Below are positions 47,659 to 55,133 of a stretch of 64,000 bases of DNA, in pieces. The position numbers and the translations under genes were made by a program. The DNA is from Plesiocystis pacifica SIR-1. Its GTDB lineage: Bacteria; Myxococcota_A; Polyangia; Nannocystales; Nannocystaceae. The stretch lies in the NCBI RefSeq assembly GCF_000170895.1, contig NZ_ABCS01000025.1, positions 1 through 64,000 of the forward strand, in the 5' to 3' direction. Within the stretch, counting starts at the first letter, position 1, and every line of letters starts with the position of its first letter. The notes under the pieces are model-generated. The model was not told the DNA's origin. It did no database searches and saw only the letters and a list, made by a program, of their open reading frames with translations.

Positions 47659-49074
47659 TCAGAGGAAGAGGTTGACGACGCTCAGCGGCAGGAGCCACCG
47701 GGTGCACACGGCCAGGCGGCGGGCCTCGGCCTGGGCGCGGCCGCCCGCGCTGCGGCGCTGGCTGTCCTCGAACCACCGCCGCAGCTGCGCGGCGAGGTAG
47801 AGCACGAGGGCGACCTCGAGGCCCAGCACGACGACGCCGAGGCCGAGCTCGGCCCCGTGCACGAGGGCCGGGACGGGGCGGGCGAGGCCGGCGGACAGAC
47901 CGGGCACGGTCCAGCCGCCGAGGTAGACCGTGGTCACCAGGGCCGCGAGGGCGAGGGCGTCGAGCCGAGCCGCGAGGGGGTCCTGGCTGATGGCGCTGGC
48001 TGGCTCGTCTCCTTTGAGCCCAAACAGCGCGCCGGGGTCGGGGCCGGCGAGGGCGAGCAGGGCGAGGGCCAGGGCGAAGCCGAGGGGCTGGACGAGCGCG
48101 CCCCAGCGCGGCGCGTGCAGTCCGGCGAAGGGGACGGTCGCGGTCTGGGCCCAGACCAGGTCGCGGAAGCTGGGGTCCGCGGGCGCGCCCGAGATTGGAT
48201 CGGCCGGCGCGAGGGCGGCGAAGGCCGCGGTCAGCAGGGCGAGCATGGCGACGGCGCGGACCAGCGGCAGGGTCCGCGCGAGGCTGCGCAGGGGGGCGTC
48301 GGTCTGGCTGGCGACCCACGCCCCCGCGCCGATGAGCAGGGTGACGGCGACGCAGGCGAGGGTGGGCAGGGACGCGGGCAGGGTCAGGCCGGTCAGGGGA
48401 CCGCCGCCGAGCTCGACGCACTGGCTGAGCTCCCCGGGCCCGACGCGGGCGCCGAGTCGACCCGCGCACAGCGAGGGGCCGAGGGGGATCAGCGCGAGCA
48501 ACATCGCCGCGCTCGCGGCCGCGACGGCGACGAAGCTGCGGGAGCCCAGGGCGCGAGCGGGCGCGTCATCGCGGCGGAGCGAGCGAGGCAAGGCGAAGGC
48601 CGCCCCGCCGCCGAGCACCACCAAGAGCGCCGCCGCGAGCACGCCCGGCCACGCGAGGGGCTCGGGCTCCTCGCCCCGAAACTCGATGGGCACGCGGACG
48701 CGGTGGCTGTCCGAGCGCAGCTCGAGCTGGGCGGTCCCGTCGCGGAAGCGGCCGTCCTCGCCGCGGAAGCTCTCGAGCGAGGCCTCGAGGGTGATCCGCG
48801 CCCAGTCCTCTCCGCCGATGGTCCGCGGGAAGGACTCGTCGACGATGCGGAAGGCGCCCCAGTCGGGCCCGCGCAGGGCGAAGTCGGCGACGGGGCGGAC
48901 GACGGCCGTGCGGTTGTGGAGCACCACCTCCACGCGGGTGCGCTCGGGGCTCATCCGGACCGCGCCGGGGTCGACCCACAGCGGGCCCTCGCTCGGCTCG
49001 GCCGCGCATCCGCCGAGGAGCGCGAGGACAAAGGCGACGAGGAAGCTGAGGGCGGCGCGGCGGGTCGCGCTCAC
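47659..49074 (-). CDS. Lipoprotein/Ig-like head fused to NuoH-like membrane domain
   Basis: 471 residues, GTG start overlapping the upstream stop (GTGA). Residues 1-23 are a lipoprotein signal (LLGGC). Residues 30-140 form a beta-rich domain resembling HYDIN/ASPM-type Ig domains (VEVVLHNRTAVVRPV). Residues about 145-471 have eight or so hydrophobic segments. Their text follows complex I subunit NuoH: FRDLVWAQ, LVQPLGFALALALLALAG (near 326), AALVTTVYLGGWTVPG (near 380) and the terminal RWLLPLSVVNLFL. The quinone-site loop motif PFDLPEAESEL of NuoH is missing, replaced by an Ala/Asp-rich stretch. No other nuo genes are nearby. It is unlikely to be an authentic complex I subunit; function unknown. 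Confidence 0.7.
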   Translation of the reverse strand: MSATRRAALSFLVAFVLALLGGCAAEPSEGPLWVDPGAVRMSPERTRVEVVLHNRTAVVRPVADFALRGPDWGAFRIVDESFPRTIGGEDWARITLEASLESFRGEDGRFRDGTAQLELRSDSHRVRVPIEFRGEEPEPLAWPGVLAAALLVVLGGGAAFALPRSLRRDDAPARALGSRSFVAVAAASAAMLLALIPLGPSLCAGRLGARVGPGELSQCVELGGGPLTGLTLPASLPTLACVAVTLLIGAGAWVASQTDAPLRSLARTLPLVRAVAMLALLTAAFAALAPADPISGAPADPSFRDLVWAQTATVPFAGLHAPRWGALVQPLGFALALALLALAGPDPGALFGLKGDEPASAISQDPLAARLDALALAALVTTVYLGGWTVPGLSAGLARPVPALVHGAELGLGVVVLGLEVALVLYLAAQLRRWFEDSQRRSAGGRAQAEARRLAVCTRWLLPLSVVNLFL

Positions 49075-50648
49075 GAGTCGCTCTCGTCTTCGGCCTTTGC
49101 GTCAGTCTTGGCGTCGTCGTCGGCCCTGGCGTCGTCGGCTTTGGCGTCAGGGTCGGCCCTGGCGTCGTCGGCCTTCTCGTCGGCCTTCGAGTCGTCCGGC
49201 GAGTCGTCCGGCGAGTTGGCGTCGAAGAGCGGGATGGGCTTCGAGTCGGCCTTGGGGATCGGCTTGCTCAGGCTCGGCGTCGCGAACAGCGAGGACGGCC
49301 CAAACAGGCTCCCGGGCGGAGAGAAGAGCGAGCCATCGGAGCTCGGCGAGGTCTCCTCGTCGTCGCCCCCGGCCTCCCCAGACTCGTCGGCCTCGAGCTC
49401 GTGGAGCACCTCGACCATACGCTTGACCAGCCAGGCCCGGGGCCGGCGGTTGTTGGTGCTGCCGGCGCTGTCGACCAGCTCACCCTCGCGCTCGCCGGGG
49501 TTGGTGCCGGGCAGCATGACCTGGCAAGCCGCGCTCACGTCGTCGTGGGCGTGGGCGATGCACACCGACTGCAGCTCGGTCAGGCGATCGAGGACGTAGC
49601 GGGGGAAGGCCACGCGGGTGTCGAGGAGCATGACCGTCTCGATCAGCGTGCCGGCCAGGTCGAGGGCGAGCTCGCCGGCGTGGCGGGCCTGGGCGCCCGC
49701 GATGGCGTCGGTCTCGGTGGGGTCGGGCGCCTCGCCCTTGGGCAGCCCCTCGGTCACCTCGCCGGTGCCCTCGAGCACGTAGCGGTAGGCCTTGAAGGCC
49801 TCGGCGAGCTCGTTGAGCGCCAAGTTGGCGTCCTGGCTCGCGCCCCGGGAGAAGACCACCGCGACCCGCTTGCCGCCTTCGCGCAGGCGCTCGACGGCGG
49901 TGCGGATGGCGGCCTCGAGCTCGACGGTGCCGTCGTCGACGAAGGCCTGGAAGACCGGGCCCTCGAGCTTGCGGTGGCCCGGGAGCTTGGGCGCCTCGTC
50001 GTCGGCCTTGGCGTCGTCTTCGGCGGGGGCGTCTTTGTTTTCGCCTTCGCTAGCGCTGTCCTCGCCGTCGTCGGCTTGGTCGTCAGCTTTGGGTGCGGCC
50101 TCGTCGGCTTTGTCCCCCTCGTCTTCGGCCGGAGGCTCGTCCTCGGCTGGCGGCTCGGCGTCGGTCTTGGCGTCGTCGTCGGCTTTGTCATCCTCGGCGG
50201 GCGGGTCGTCGTCGGCTTTGTCATCCTCGGCGGGCGGGTCGTCCTTGGGCTCCGGCTTGGGCTCCGGCTTGGGCTTGGGCGGCGGCGCCCCATCGTCGCG
50301 GACCGCCGCCGGCTCGGGCCCGTCGAACACGCCCTTGCGCAGGACGTAGGCGAAGGCCGCCCCGACCGCGCAGGCGAAGGTGGACGCCCCGAACAGCGCC
50401 TTTTCGCGCAGCCCGAGCACGCACCCGCTCGCGCGCTCGAGCTCGGGGGTGCACTCCATGTTCGGGATGGCGAGGAACCACGGGACGAGGAGCAGCACCA
50501 GGCCGGCCAGGCCGACCATGGCGATGCCGAGCTGCAACAGCCGCGCGAGGCCCTCGGGCGAGGGTCCGTGATCGCGGCGAGGGGTCATGCGCCAGCCGAC
50601 GGCGACACCGACACCCGCGATCGCGAGGAGCACCAACATTGCGCTCAT
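49071..50648 (-). CDS. Membrane protein with long acidic Asp/Lys/Ala/Pro repeats
   Basis: 525 residues. Three N-terminal membrane segments (near 5-20, 38-60 and 85-103) precede a roughly 100-residue low-complexity region built from repeats such as PPAEDDKADDD. A folded part follows (about 225-420) with helical text (FQAFVDDGTVELEAAIRTAV, ALNELAEAFKAYRYVLEG) and Cys pairs. Another Ser/Pro/Asp/Lys/Ala repeat tail ends the protein. No family recognised. First gene of an operon with the NuoH-like lipoprotein (4-nt overlap) and the AmpG-like permease. GATAGT lies 8 nt before the ATG, a partial -10 match. Confidence 0.72.
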   Translation of the reverse strand: MSAMLVLLAIAGVGVAVGWRMTPRRDHGPSPEGLARLLQLGIAMVGLAGLVLLLVPWFLAIPNMECTPELERASGCVLGLREKALFGASTFACAVGAAFAYVLRKGVFDGPEPAAVRDDGAPPPKPKPEPKPEPKDDPPAEDDKADDDPPAEDDKADDDAKTDAEPPAEDEPPAEDEGDKADEAAPKADDQADDGEDSASEGENKDAPAEDDAKADDEAPKLPGHRKLEGPVFQAFVDDGTVELEAAIRTAVERLREGGKRVAVVFSRGASQDANLALNELAEAFKAYRYVLEGTGEVTEGLPKGEAPDPTETDAIAGAQARHAGELALDLAGTLIETVMLLDTRVAFPRYVLDRLTELQSVCIAHAHDDVSAACQVMLPGTNPGEREGELVDSAGSTNNRRPRAWLVKRMVEVLHELEADESGEAGGDDEETSPSSDGSLFSPPGSLFGPSSLFATPSLSKPIPKADSKPIPLFDANSPDDSPDDSKADEKADDARADPDAKADDARADDDAKTDAKAEDESDS

Positions 50649-50715
50649 GAACCGCGACTATCACATTTCGTCGCGGCCGGGCAGGGTTACATCTGACTAG
50701 CGAAGCACCGCCGTG

Positions 50716-50732
50716 GCGGGTGAAACACCCGC
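50716..50732. terminator. Hairpin between macro-domain gene and next operon
   Basis: GCGGGTG/CACCCGC 7-bp stem with an AAA loop, about 60 nt past the macro-domain stop (minus strand). No T-run on the minus strand; weak candidate. Confidence 0.3.
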
Positions 50733-50791
50733 GCCAGGTTGTTTGGGGAGCGCCCGAGTCTCGCCGAGAGCCGGGCGCGAGCGCTCGAAGA

Positions 50792-51292
50792 TCAGCCGAT
50801 GCCGTCGATGGCCATCTCGAACACGTCGACCTCGTCCTTGTTGCGGGCCACGAACAGGACCCGGCTCGGACGCTCGCCGCGGTGGCTGCGGAACTCGCTG
50901 TGGATCGCACGGGCGGCCTCCTCTGCCGGAATGCCCGTATCGAAGGCCCCCATGAGGGGCACGGCGACGCTCTGGTAGCCCTTGAGCTCGCAGACCACGA
51001 TGACCGCCGAGGCGGCCCGGGCGATGTCCTCGACCTGCACCTGCTCGCCGGGCTTGGGCGTGTTGGGCACGTGGATGAGGTTCTTGGCCTTCATCTTGCC
51101 CGCATCGGTCACGAACGCGGCGCCGATGGCCAGGGGCGTGTGCGGGGCGAGGAGCCTGTCGAGGGGCAGGCCCGAGAGCTCGCGCAGGCGCGAGCCAGGG
51201 AAGGTGTCGTAGACACAGTTGGAGTTCGTGGGGCAGACGAAGGCGTCGACCTCGACGAGCTCCCAGGGTTCTTTGGAAAGTTGGATTTCGAT
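50792..51292 (-). CDS. Macro-domain-like protein with non-canonical start
   Basis: About 166 residues if translation starts at ATC 51292. The text IEIQLSKEPWELVEVDAFVC, PTNSN, GAAFVTDAGKMKAKNLIHVP, SVAVPLMGAFDTGIPAEEAA reads as a macro (ADP-ribose-binding) domain. The open frame extends to a TGA at 51326-51328, but no ATG, GTG or TTG occurs between that stop and a GTG at 51110-51112, which would remove the conserved N-terminal half. A GAGG Shine-Dalgarno lies 8 nt before ATC 51290-51292, so an AUC start, a sequencing error or a decayed start codon are the options. Downstream of cdnL on the same strand. Likely ADP-ribose/nucleotide binding. Confidence 0.6.
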   Translation of the reverse strand: MEIQLSKEPWELVEVDAFVCPTNSNCVYDTFPGSRLRELSGLPLDRLLAPHTPLAIGAAFVTDAGKMKAKNLIHVPNTPKPGEQVQVEDIARAASAVIVVCELKGYQSVAVPLMGAFDTGIPAEEAARAIHSEFRSHRGERPSRVLFVARNKDEVDVFEMAIDGIG

Positions 51293-51336
51293 GACGAGGC
51301 CCTCACGGAAGCCGAGCGCACGCGCTCAACGCGAAG

Positions 51337-51360
51337 CGCCCCCGCAAAGCCGCGGAGGCG
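51337..51360. terminator. Weak hairpin between cdnL and macro-domain gene
   Basis: CGCC-C-CCGC pairs with GCGG-A-GGCG (8 bp with a mismatch, 6-nt loop). No T-tract; possibly an mRNA processing or attenuation structure. Confidence 0.25.
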
Positions 51361-51419
51361 AGAGCTGAAGGGAGCGGACCACGACTCGGCTCTCGCAGGG
51401 TCGACGGTGCGTTCTCAGG

Positions 51420-51917
51420 CTAGTTCTTAAACATGGAATCGAGCTCTTCGGCAACCTCGGACTCGCTGGTCTCTCGGGCCACCGCGAGCTCGCCCACGAG
51501 CAGGTCGCGTGCGGTGCGCAGCATCTCGCGCTCGCCGTGCGAGAGCGTCTTTTGCGAGCGCAGCAGGGCGAGGTCGCGGTAGACCTCGGCCACGCCTTCG
51601 ATGGCGCCTGCGCGGATCTTGTCCATGAAGTTGCGGTAGCGCCGGTTCCAGGTCTGGCGATCGATCGGGACGTCGTGATCGCGGAGGATCTGGAAGGTGC
51701 GATCGATGGCATCGGGTCCCGCGAGGGGGCGCATGCCGTTTTCGTTGGCCTTGTTGACGGGGACGATGATCTTCAAGCCGCTGCCGCGGACTTGAAGCTG
51801 GTAGAAGCTCAGGTCGTGGCCGCCCACGGTCTTGGTCTCGACGCCGATGATGTCGGCGACACCATGGGCGGGGTAGACTGCGGTGCTTCCAATGTCGAAA
51901 CGCTGCGCTGCGATCAT
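51420..51917 (-). CDS. cdnL: CdnL/CarD-family transcription regulator
   Basis: 165 residues, the size of Myxococcus CdnL. N-terminal RNA-polymerase-interacting Tudor-like domain (FDIGSTAVYPAHGVADIIGV, SFYQLQVRGSGLKIIVPVNK) and C-terminal helical domain with TWNRRYRNFMDKI and SHGEREMLRTARDLLVGELA. In myxobacteria CdnL binds the RNAP beta subunit and stabilises open complexes at rRNA and other sigma-A promoters; it is essential. The ATG at 51917 has GAGGA upstream and gives the family's normal N-terminus. A longer reading from ATG 51983 adds 22 basic residues and is less likely. Confidence 0.95.
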   Translation of the reverse strand: MIAAQRFDIGSTAVYPAHGVADIIGVETKTVGGHDLSFYQLQVRGSGLKIIVPVNKANENGMRPLAGPDAIDRTFQILRDHDVPIDRQTWNRRYRNFMDKIRAGAIEGVAEVYRDLALLRSQKTLSHGEREMLRTARDLLVGELAVARETSESEVAEELDSMFKN

Positions 51918-51993
51918 CTCGGTCCTCGTGCGTCGAGCTCGTGGCCCGACGCGTGGACGTCGTCCACCCGTGTTGGGTGTCATGGGGTGAACG

Positions 51994-51999
51994 ACGTTA
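51994..51999 (-). promoter_or_regulatory. Candidate -10 (TAACGT) of cdnL
   Basis: Minus-strand TAACGT would start a transcript with a leader of about 70 nt before the cdnL ATG; it also lies 10 nt before the alternative ATG at 51983. Confidence 0.4.
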
Positions 52000-52020
52000 C
52001 CCTGACCTCTGGACGGGTCA

Positions 52021-52032
52021 CCGGCGCGCCGG
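52021..52032. repeat. 12-bp perfect palindrome in cdnL upstream region
   Basis: CCGGCGCGCCGG, about 25 bp upstream of the candidate cdnL -10. It could be an operator, but such GC palindromes also arise by chance in this base composition. Confidence 0.3.
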
Positions 52033-52157
52033 CCCCTTCCCCAGAGGCCAGACAGACTAGCTCGCGGCGCTCAATGAGTCCAGAGTCCGGGGCCTCCACC
52101 CCGATGTGCGCAAGGCCTGTGAGGACCGCCTAAATGGCAGCTGCGCGTCCGTGCGGG

Positions 52158-52173
52158 GGCACCGAAATGTCGG
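52158..52173. repeat. Copy 1 of 16-bp near-identical direct repeat
   Basis: ggcaccgaaatgtcgg, just past the stop of the lipoprotein gene; copy 2 with one mismatch is at 52815-52830 near that gene's start. This copy extends into an imperfect hairpin to 52177. Confidence 0.6.
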
Positions 52174-52177
52174 CGCC

Positions 52178-52846
52178 TCAGCGCAGGTCGGAGACGCGCC
52201 AGCCCTGGGGGGTCTGCTCGAAGGTGATCAGCCGCCCGCCCCCGTAGCGCAGCATGGCCCGGGTGTTGTCGCCGGAGTAGGTGATCGCGCCAGGGTCGGT
52301 GAGGGCGGCCTCGATGGCGTCCGCGCGGGCGTTCCAGTCCTCGCCGAGGCGCTCGATCAAGGTTGTGGCGAGGACCCGCTCGAGCTGCACGGCGGAGATC
52401 GAGCGGAGCGCGGCGACCAGCGCGCGAGCGGCCGAGGTCGGCGTCGAGGTGTCGGGAATGCCAGGCAGGCCGTCGACGACGAGGAAGCCCGCCCGGGTCT
52501 GGGCCCAGTGAATGACGACGCCGCCCTCGTGGGTCGTCGTCCCCGTGATCACCGCACCCTGGCGGTCGTCATCGAGATCGTCGATGGCCTCGAGGGTGTC
52601 GTGGTGGCGATCGCCGTTGCGGGCCCAGCGCTCGCGGAAGGACTCGATGTCCGTGCGGGCCTGGACCTCCGGGGCGAGCAGGGCGTAGGCCGCGTCCGGG
52701 TCGTCGGCGCGCAGGGCCGCCGCGTAGGCCTCGCGCAGGCCTTGGGGGCTGCGCTTGGCGCTGGCCGCACAGCCCGAGCTGAGCCCAAGGGCGATCAGGG
52801 CGAGGCCCACGAGAGGCACCGAAATATCGGTGGAGAGAATCTTCAT
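52178..52846 (-). CDS. Hypothetical lipoprotein
   Basis: 222 residues. Lipoprotein signal ending LSSGC; the mature part starts with Ala/Ser/Lys and includes an NTF2-like-looking stretch (LREAYAAALRADDPDAAYAL, SFRERWARNGDRH, GVVIHWAQTRAGFLVVDGLP) and a repeated similar segment (ALVAALRSISAVQLERVLAT to QTPQGWRVSDL). Tentatively a two-domain NTF2-like/DUF4878-type lipoprotein. Its ATG overlaps the nadB stop (ATGA), an unexpected coupling of NAD synthesis with an envelope protein. No T-rich terminator follows. Confidence 0.7.
   Translation of the reverse strand: MKILSTDISVPLVGLALIALGLSSGCAASAKRSPQGLREAYAAALRADDPDAAYALLAPEVQARTDIESFRERWARNGDRHHDTLEAIDDLDDDRQGAVITGTTTHEGGVVIHWAQTRAGFLVVDGLPGIPDTSTPTSAARALVAALRSISAVQLERVLATTLIERLGEDWNARADAIEAALTDPGAITYSGDNTRAMLRYGGGRLITFEQTPQGWRVSDLR
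52815..52830. repeat. Copy 2 of 16-bp near-identical direct repeat
   Basis: ggcaccgaaatatcgg within the first codons of the lipoprotein gene; one mismatch to copy 1 at 52158-52173. Confidence 0.6.
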
Positions 52847-54453
52847 GGGCCCTCCTGGCGGGTAAACACGGTTTCGCTGGCCATCGACGCGTCGAGCTCG
52901 GGGTAGTCCAGGGTGAAGTGGAGGCCGCGGCTCTCCCGACGTCGCAGCGCGCTCTCGACCATGAGGTAGCCGACCAGCGCGATGCTGCGCAACTCCAAGA
53001 CGTCGCGGGTCACGCGGTAGTGCCAGTAGTACTCGCGGATCTCCTGGTGGAGGACCTCGAGGCGCCGGCGCGCCCGGGCCAGGCGCTTGTTCGAGCGGAC
53101 GATGCCGACGTAGTTCCACATCAGCGCCCGGACCTCTTCCCAGTTGGCGGTGACCATGACCGCCTCGTGGGAGTCGACGGCGTCGCCCTCGTTCCACAGG
53201 TCGAAGCGGCCGGTCGCCGGAGGCTCACGACCAAAGTCGTCGCAGATCTCGGCCGCGCCGTGGGCGAGGACCACGGCCTCGAGCAGGCTGTTGCTGGCCA
53301 GTCGGCAGGCGCCGTGCATGCCGCTCATGGCGACCTCGCCGATGGCCATGAGGCCCGGGATGCTGGTCCGGCCCCAGGGATCGACGACCACGCCGCCGCA
53401 GGTGTAGTGGGCTGCGGGCACGACGGGGATGGGGGTGCGCCGCATGTCGATGCCCAGGGACATGCACCGGGCATGGATCGCGGGGAAGCGATCGACGATG
53501 AAGTCGTGGTCGAGGTGGGTCATGTCGAGCTCGACGCAGGTCTGTCCGCTGCGCTTGAGCTCGGCGTCGATCTCCCGGGCGACGACGTCGCGGGGGGCGA
53601 GGCTGCCCATGGGGTGGCGCCCGGCCATGAGGTCCGAGCCGTCGCGGCGCCGCAAGATCCCGCCCTCGCCCCGGAGCGCCTCCGAGATCAGGAAGCTCTT
53701 GGCGTCGGGGTGGAACAGGATCGTCGGGTGGAACTGCATGAACTCGAGGTTCGAGACCTCGGCCCCGATGCGGTAGGCCATGGCGATCCCGTCGCCCGTG
53801 GCGACGTGGGGGTTGGAGGTGTAGCGGTAGACCTTGCCGGCGCCGCCCGTGGCCAGCACGGTAATCGGTGACACGAAGGCGACCACGCGATCGCGCGCGA
53901 TGTCGAGGGCGTAGCAGCCGAAGCAGCCCGCCTCACCATCGACCTTTCGCCAGCTCAGCAGGTCGATCACATCATGGTGCTCGAGGATGGTGATGTTGGG
54001 GTGGCGCTCGGCGGCTTCGATGAGCGCCCGGCCGATCTCGGCGCCGGTCATGTCGCGGTGGTGGACGACCCGGCGCCGCGAGTGTCCGCCCTCGCGGCCG
54101 AGCTCGAAGGGGGCGTCGGCGTCGTCGCTGACCCGATCGAACTGCACGCCGAACTCCTTGGCCAGCCCGGCCACGAGGCCGGGCCCGAGCTCGACGGCGC
54201 GGCGGACCATGTCCTCGCGGCACAGCCCCCCGCCGACCTTCAGGGTGTCGGCGACGTGGGCGTCGAAGTCATCGTCCGGCCCGAACACGGCGGAGATGCC
54301 CCCTTGGGCCCAGCGCGTGTTCGAGGACTCGCGCCGGTGCTTGGTCAAGATGGTGACGGTGCGGCGCTCTGCCACGCGCAGGGCGAAGAACAGCCCCGCG
54401 AGCCCGCTGCCGAGCACGAGGGTTTGGGTGCGGTGAACCGAGGTCTCAGGCAC
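52843..54453 (-). CDS. nadB: L-aspartate oxidase
   Basis: 536 residues, GTG start. FAD-dependent oxidation of L-aspartate to iminoaspartate, first step of de novo NAD synthesis. Motifs: FAD dinucleotide fold VLGSGLAGLFFALRVAE, RWAQGGISAVFG, REGGHSRRRVVHHRDMTG, EFMQFHPTILF, and HYTCGGVVVDPWGRTSIPGLMAIGEVAMSG split across the active-site region, plus the C-terminal helical bundle with three-helix text YYWHYRVTRDVLELRSI. Length is normal. No nadA or nadC is adjacent. TAGCGT lies 11 nt before the GTG. Confidence 0.95.
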   Translation of the reverse strand: MPETSVHRTQTLVLGSGLAGLFFALRVAERRTVTILTKHRRESSNTRWAQGGISAVFGPDDDFDAHVADTLKVGGGLCREDMVRRAVELGPGLVAGLAKEFGVQFDRVSDDADAPFELGREGGHSRRRVVHHRDMTGAEIGRALIEAAERHPNITILEHHDVIDLLSWRKVDGEAGCFGCYALDIARDRVVAFVSPITVLATGGAGKVYRYTSNPHVATGDGIAMAYRIGAEVSNLEFMQFHPTILFHPDAKSFLISEALRGEGGILRRRDGSDLMAGRHPMGSLAPRDVVAREIDAELKRSGQTCVELDMTHLDHDFIVDRFPAIHARCMSLGIDMRRTPIPVVPAAHYTCGGVVVDPWGRTSIPGLMAIGEVAMSGMHGACRLASNSLLEAVVLAHGAAEICDDFGREPPATGRFDLWNEGDAVDSHEAVMVTANWEEVRALMWNYVGIVRSNKRLARARRRLEVLHQEIREYYWHYRVTRDVLELRSIALVGYLMVESALRRRESRGLHFTLDYPELDASMASETVFTRQEGP

Positions 54454-54464
54454 GAGCTTCGGAC

Positions 54465-54470
54465 ACGCTA
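54465..54470 (-). promoter_or_regulatory. -10-like element TAGCGT, 11 nt before nadB GTG
   Basis: Minus-strand TAGCGT followed by 11 nt and the start codon; short leader implied. Confidence 0.4.
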
Positions 54471-54507
54471 TCAGATTTGCTGGTTTTTGAGGCCCGACGG
54501 GCCACGG

Positions 54508-54545
54508 GGCTGCGCGTTGCCCGTAGTCCAGCTAGGCTGGAAGAT
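54508..54545 (+). promoter_or_regulatory. Duplicated promoter block, copy 1
   Basis: Begins ggctgcgcgtt and contains TAGGCT (54533-54538), 9 nt before the ATG at 54548. It aligns closely with 55094-55130 in front of the paralogous gene. A CCAGC/GCTGG inverted repeat surrounds the TAG. Confidence 0.55.
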
Positions 54546-54547
54546 CG

Positions 54548-55036
54548 ATGGGCGCACGACGGGTGGTCGAGGGGACGCACGGGGGCTTCATCGCCGACTC
54601 ACGCCAGTTTCCGGTGGTGGGCGTGCGGTGGAGCGGACGCCTCGAGGAGCTCGCCCTCGTCGACGCCTTCGGCGAGTGGCTGTCCGAGTTCATCGTGCGC
54701 CTCGAGGCCGAGCGCCGCGTCGCCGTGCTCGTCATCGACGTGCGCGAGGCGAGCCGGCCGACGGCGGCCTTTCGACGCGAGCTGACCAGGACCCGCGCGG
54801 GGCAGCGCGAGCGGCTGGATCGCTGGATCATCCGGGACATCGTGGTGACCGAAAACGTGCTGATGCGGAGGGTGTTGCGGACGCTCCAGTGGGTGACACC
54901 GTGGGTACACATCTCGCCGGTCGGCGCCCTCGAGGAGGGCTTCGAGCTCGCCGAAGGTCTGCTGCGCGAGCGCGGCGAGGCGGACCTCGAGCTGTTTCCG
55001 TCGGCGCTCTTTGGCGAGCCCGGCAGGGGCGTTTGA
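54548..55036 (+). CDS. STAS-like paralogue A
   Basis: 162 residues, no signal or membrane segment. Alternating strand/helix pattern (VVGVRWSGRLEELALVDAFG, VAVLVIDVREASRPT, LDRWIIRDIVVTEN, VTPWVHISPVGALEEG) resembles SpoIIAA/STAS-like proteins with a helical insertion. About half of the positions match the next gene by eye over 128 residues. Probably a regulatory or protein-interaction module; no catalytic residue or partner is evident. Own promoter copy 9 nt upstream, so the two genes are separately transcribed. Confidence 0.72.
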   Translation: MGARRVVEGTHGGFIADSRQFPVVGVRWSGRLEELALVDAFGEWLSEFIVRLEAERRVAVLVIDVREASRPTAAFRRELTRTRAGQRERLDRWIIRDIVVTENVLMRRVLRTLQWVTPWVHISPVGALEEGFELAEGLLRERGEADLELFPSALFGEPGRGV

Positions 55037-55093
55037 GCGCCATTGGGTCCATGCGGATCGGGGTCACTTTTTTGACGCCCGAAGGACCTTCGA

Positions 55094-55130
55094 GGCTGCG
55101 CATTCCCCGTGGCCCAGCTAGTCTGAAGAT
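55094..55130 (+). promoter_or_regulatory. Duplicated promoter block, copy 2
   Basis: Begins ggctgcgcatt and contains TAGTCT (55119-55124), 9 nt before the ATG at 55134; near match to 54508-54545, showing that gene and promoter were duplicated together. Confidence 0.55.
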
Positions 55131-55133
55131 GGG

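Noticed and set aside
47659..49074. Genuine complex I NuoH subunit
   Set aside because: Lipoprotein and Ig-like N-terminus, loss of the quinone-site loop motif and absence of other nuo genes argue against a working complex I subunit.
51109..51321. Alternative 70-residue frame overlapping the start of the macro-domain gene
   Set aside because: Ser/Arg/Pro-rich shadow translation; the overlapping frame carries conserved macro-domain text.
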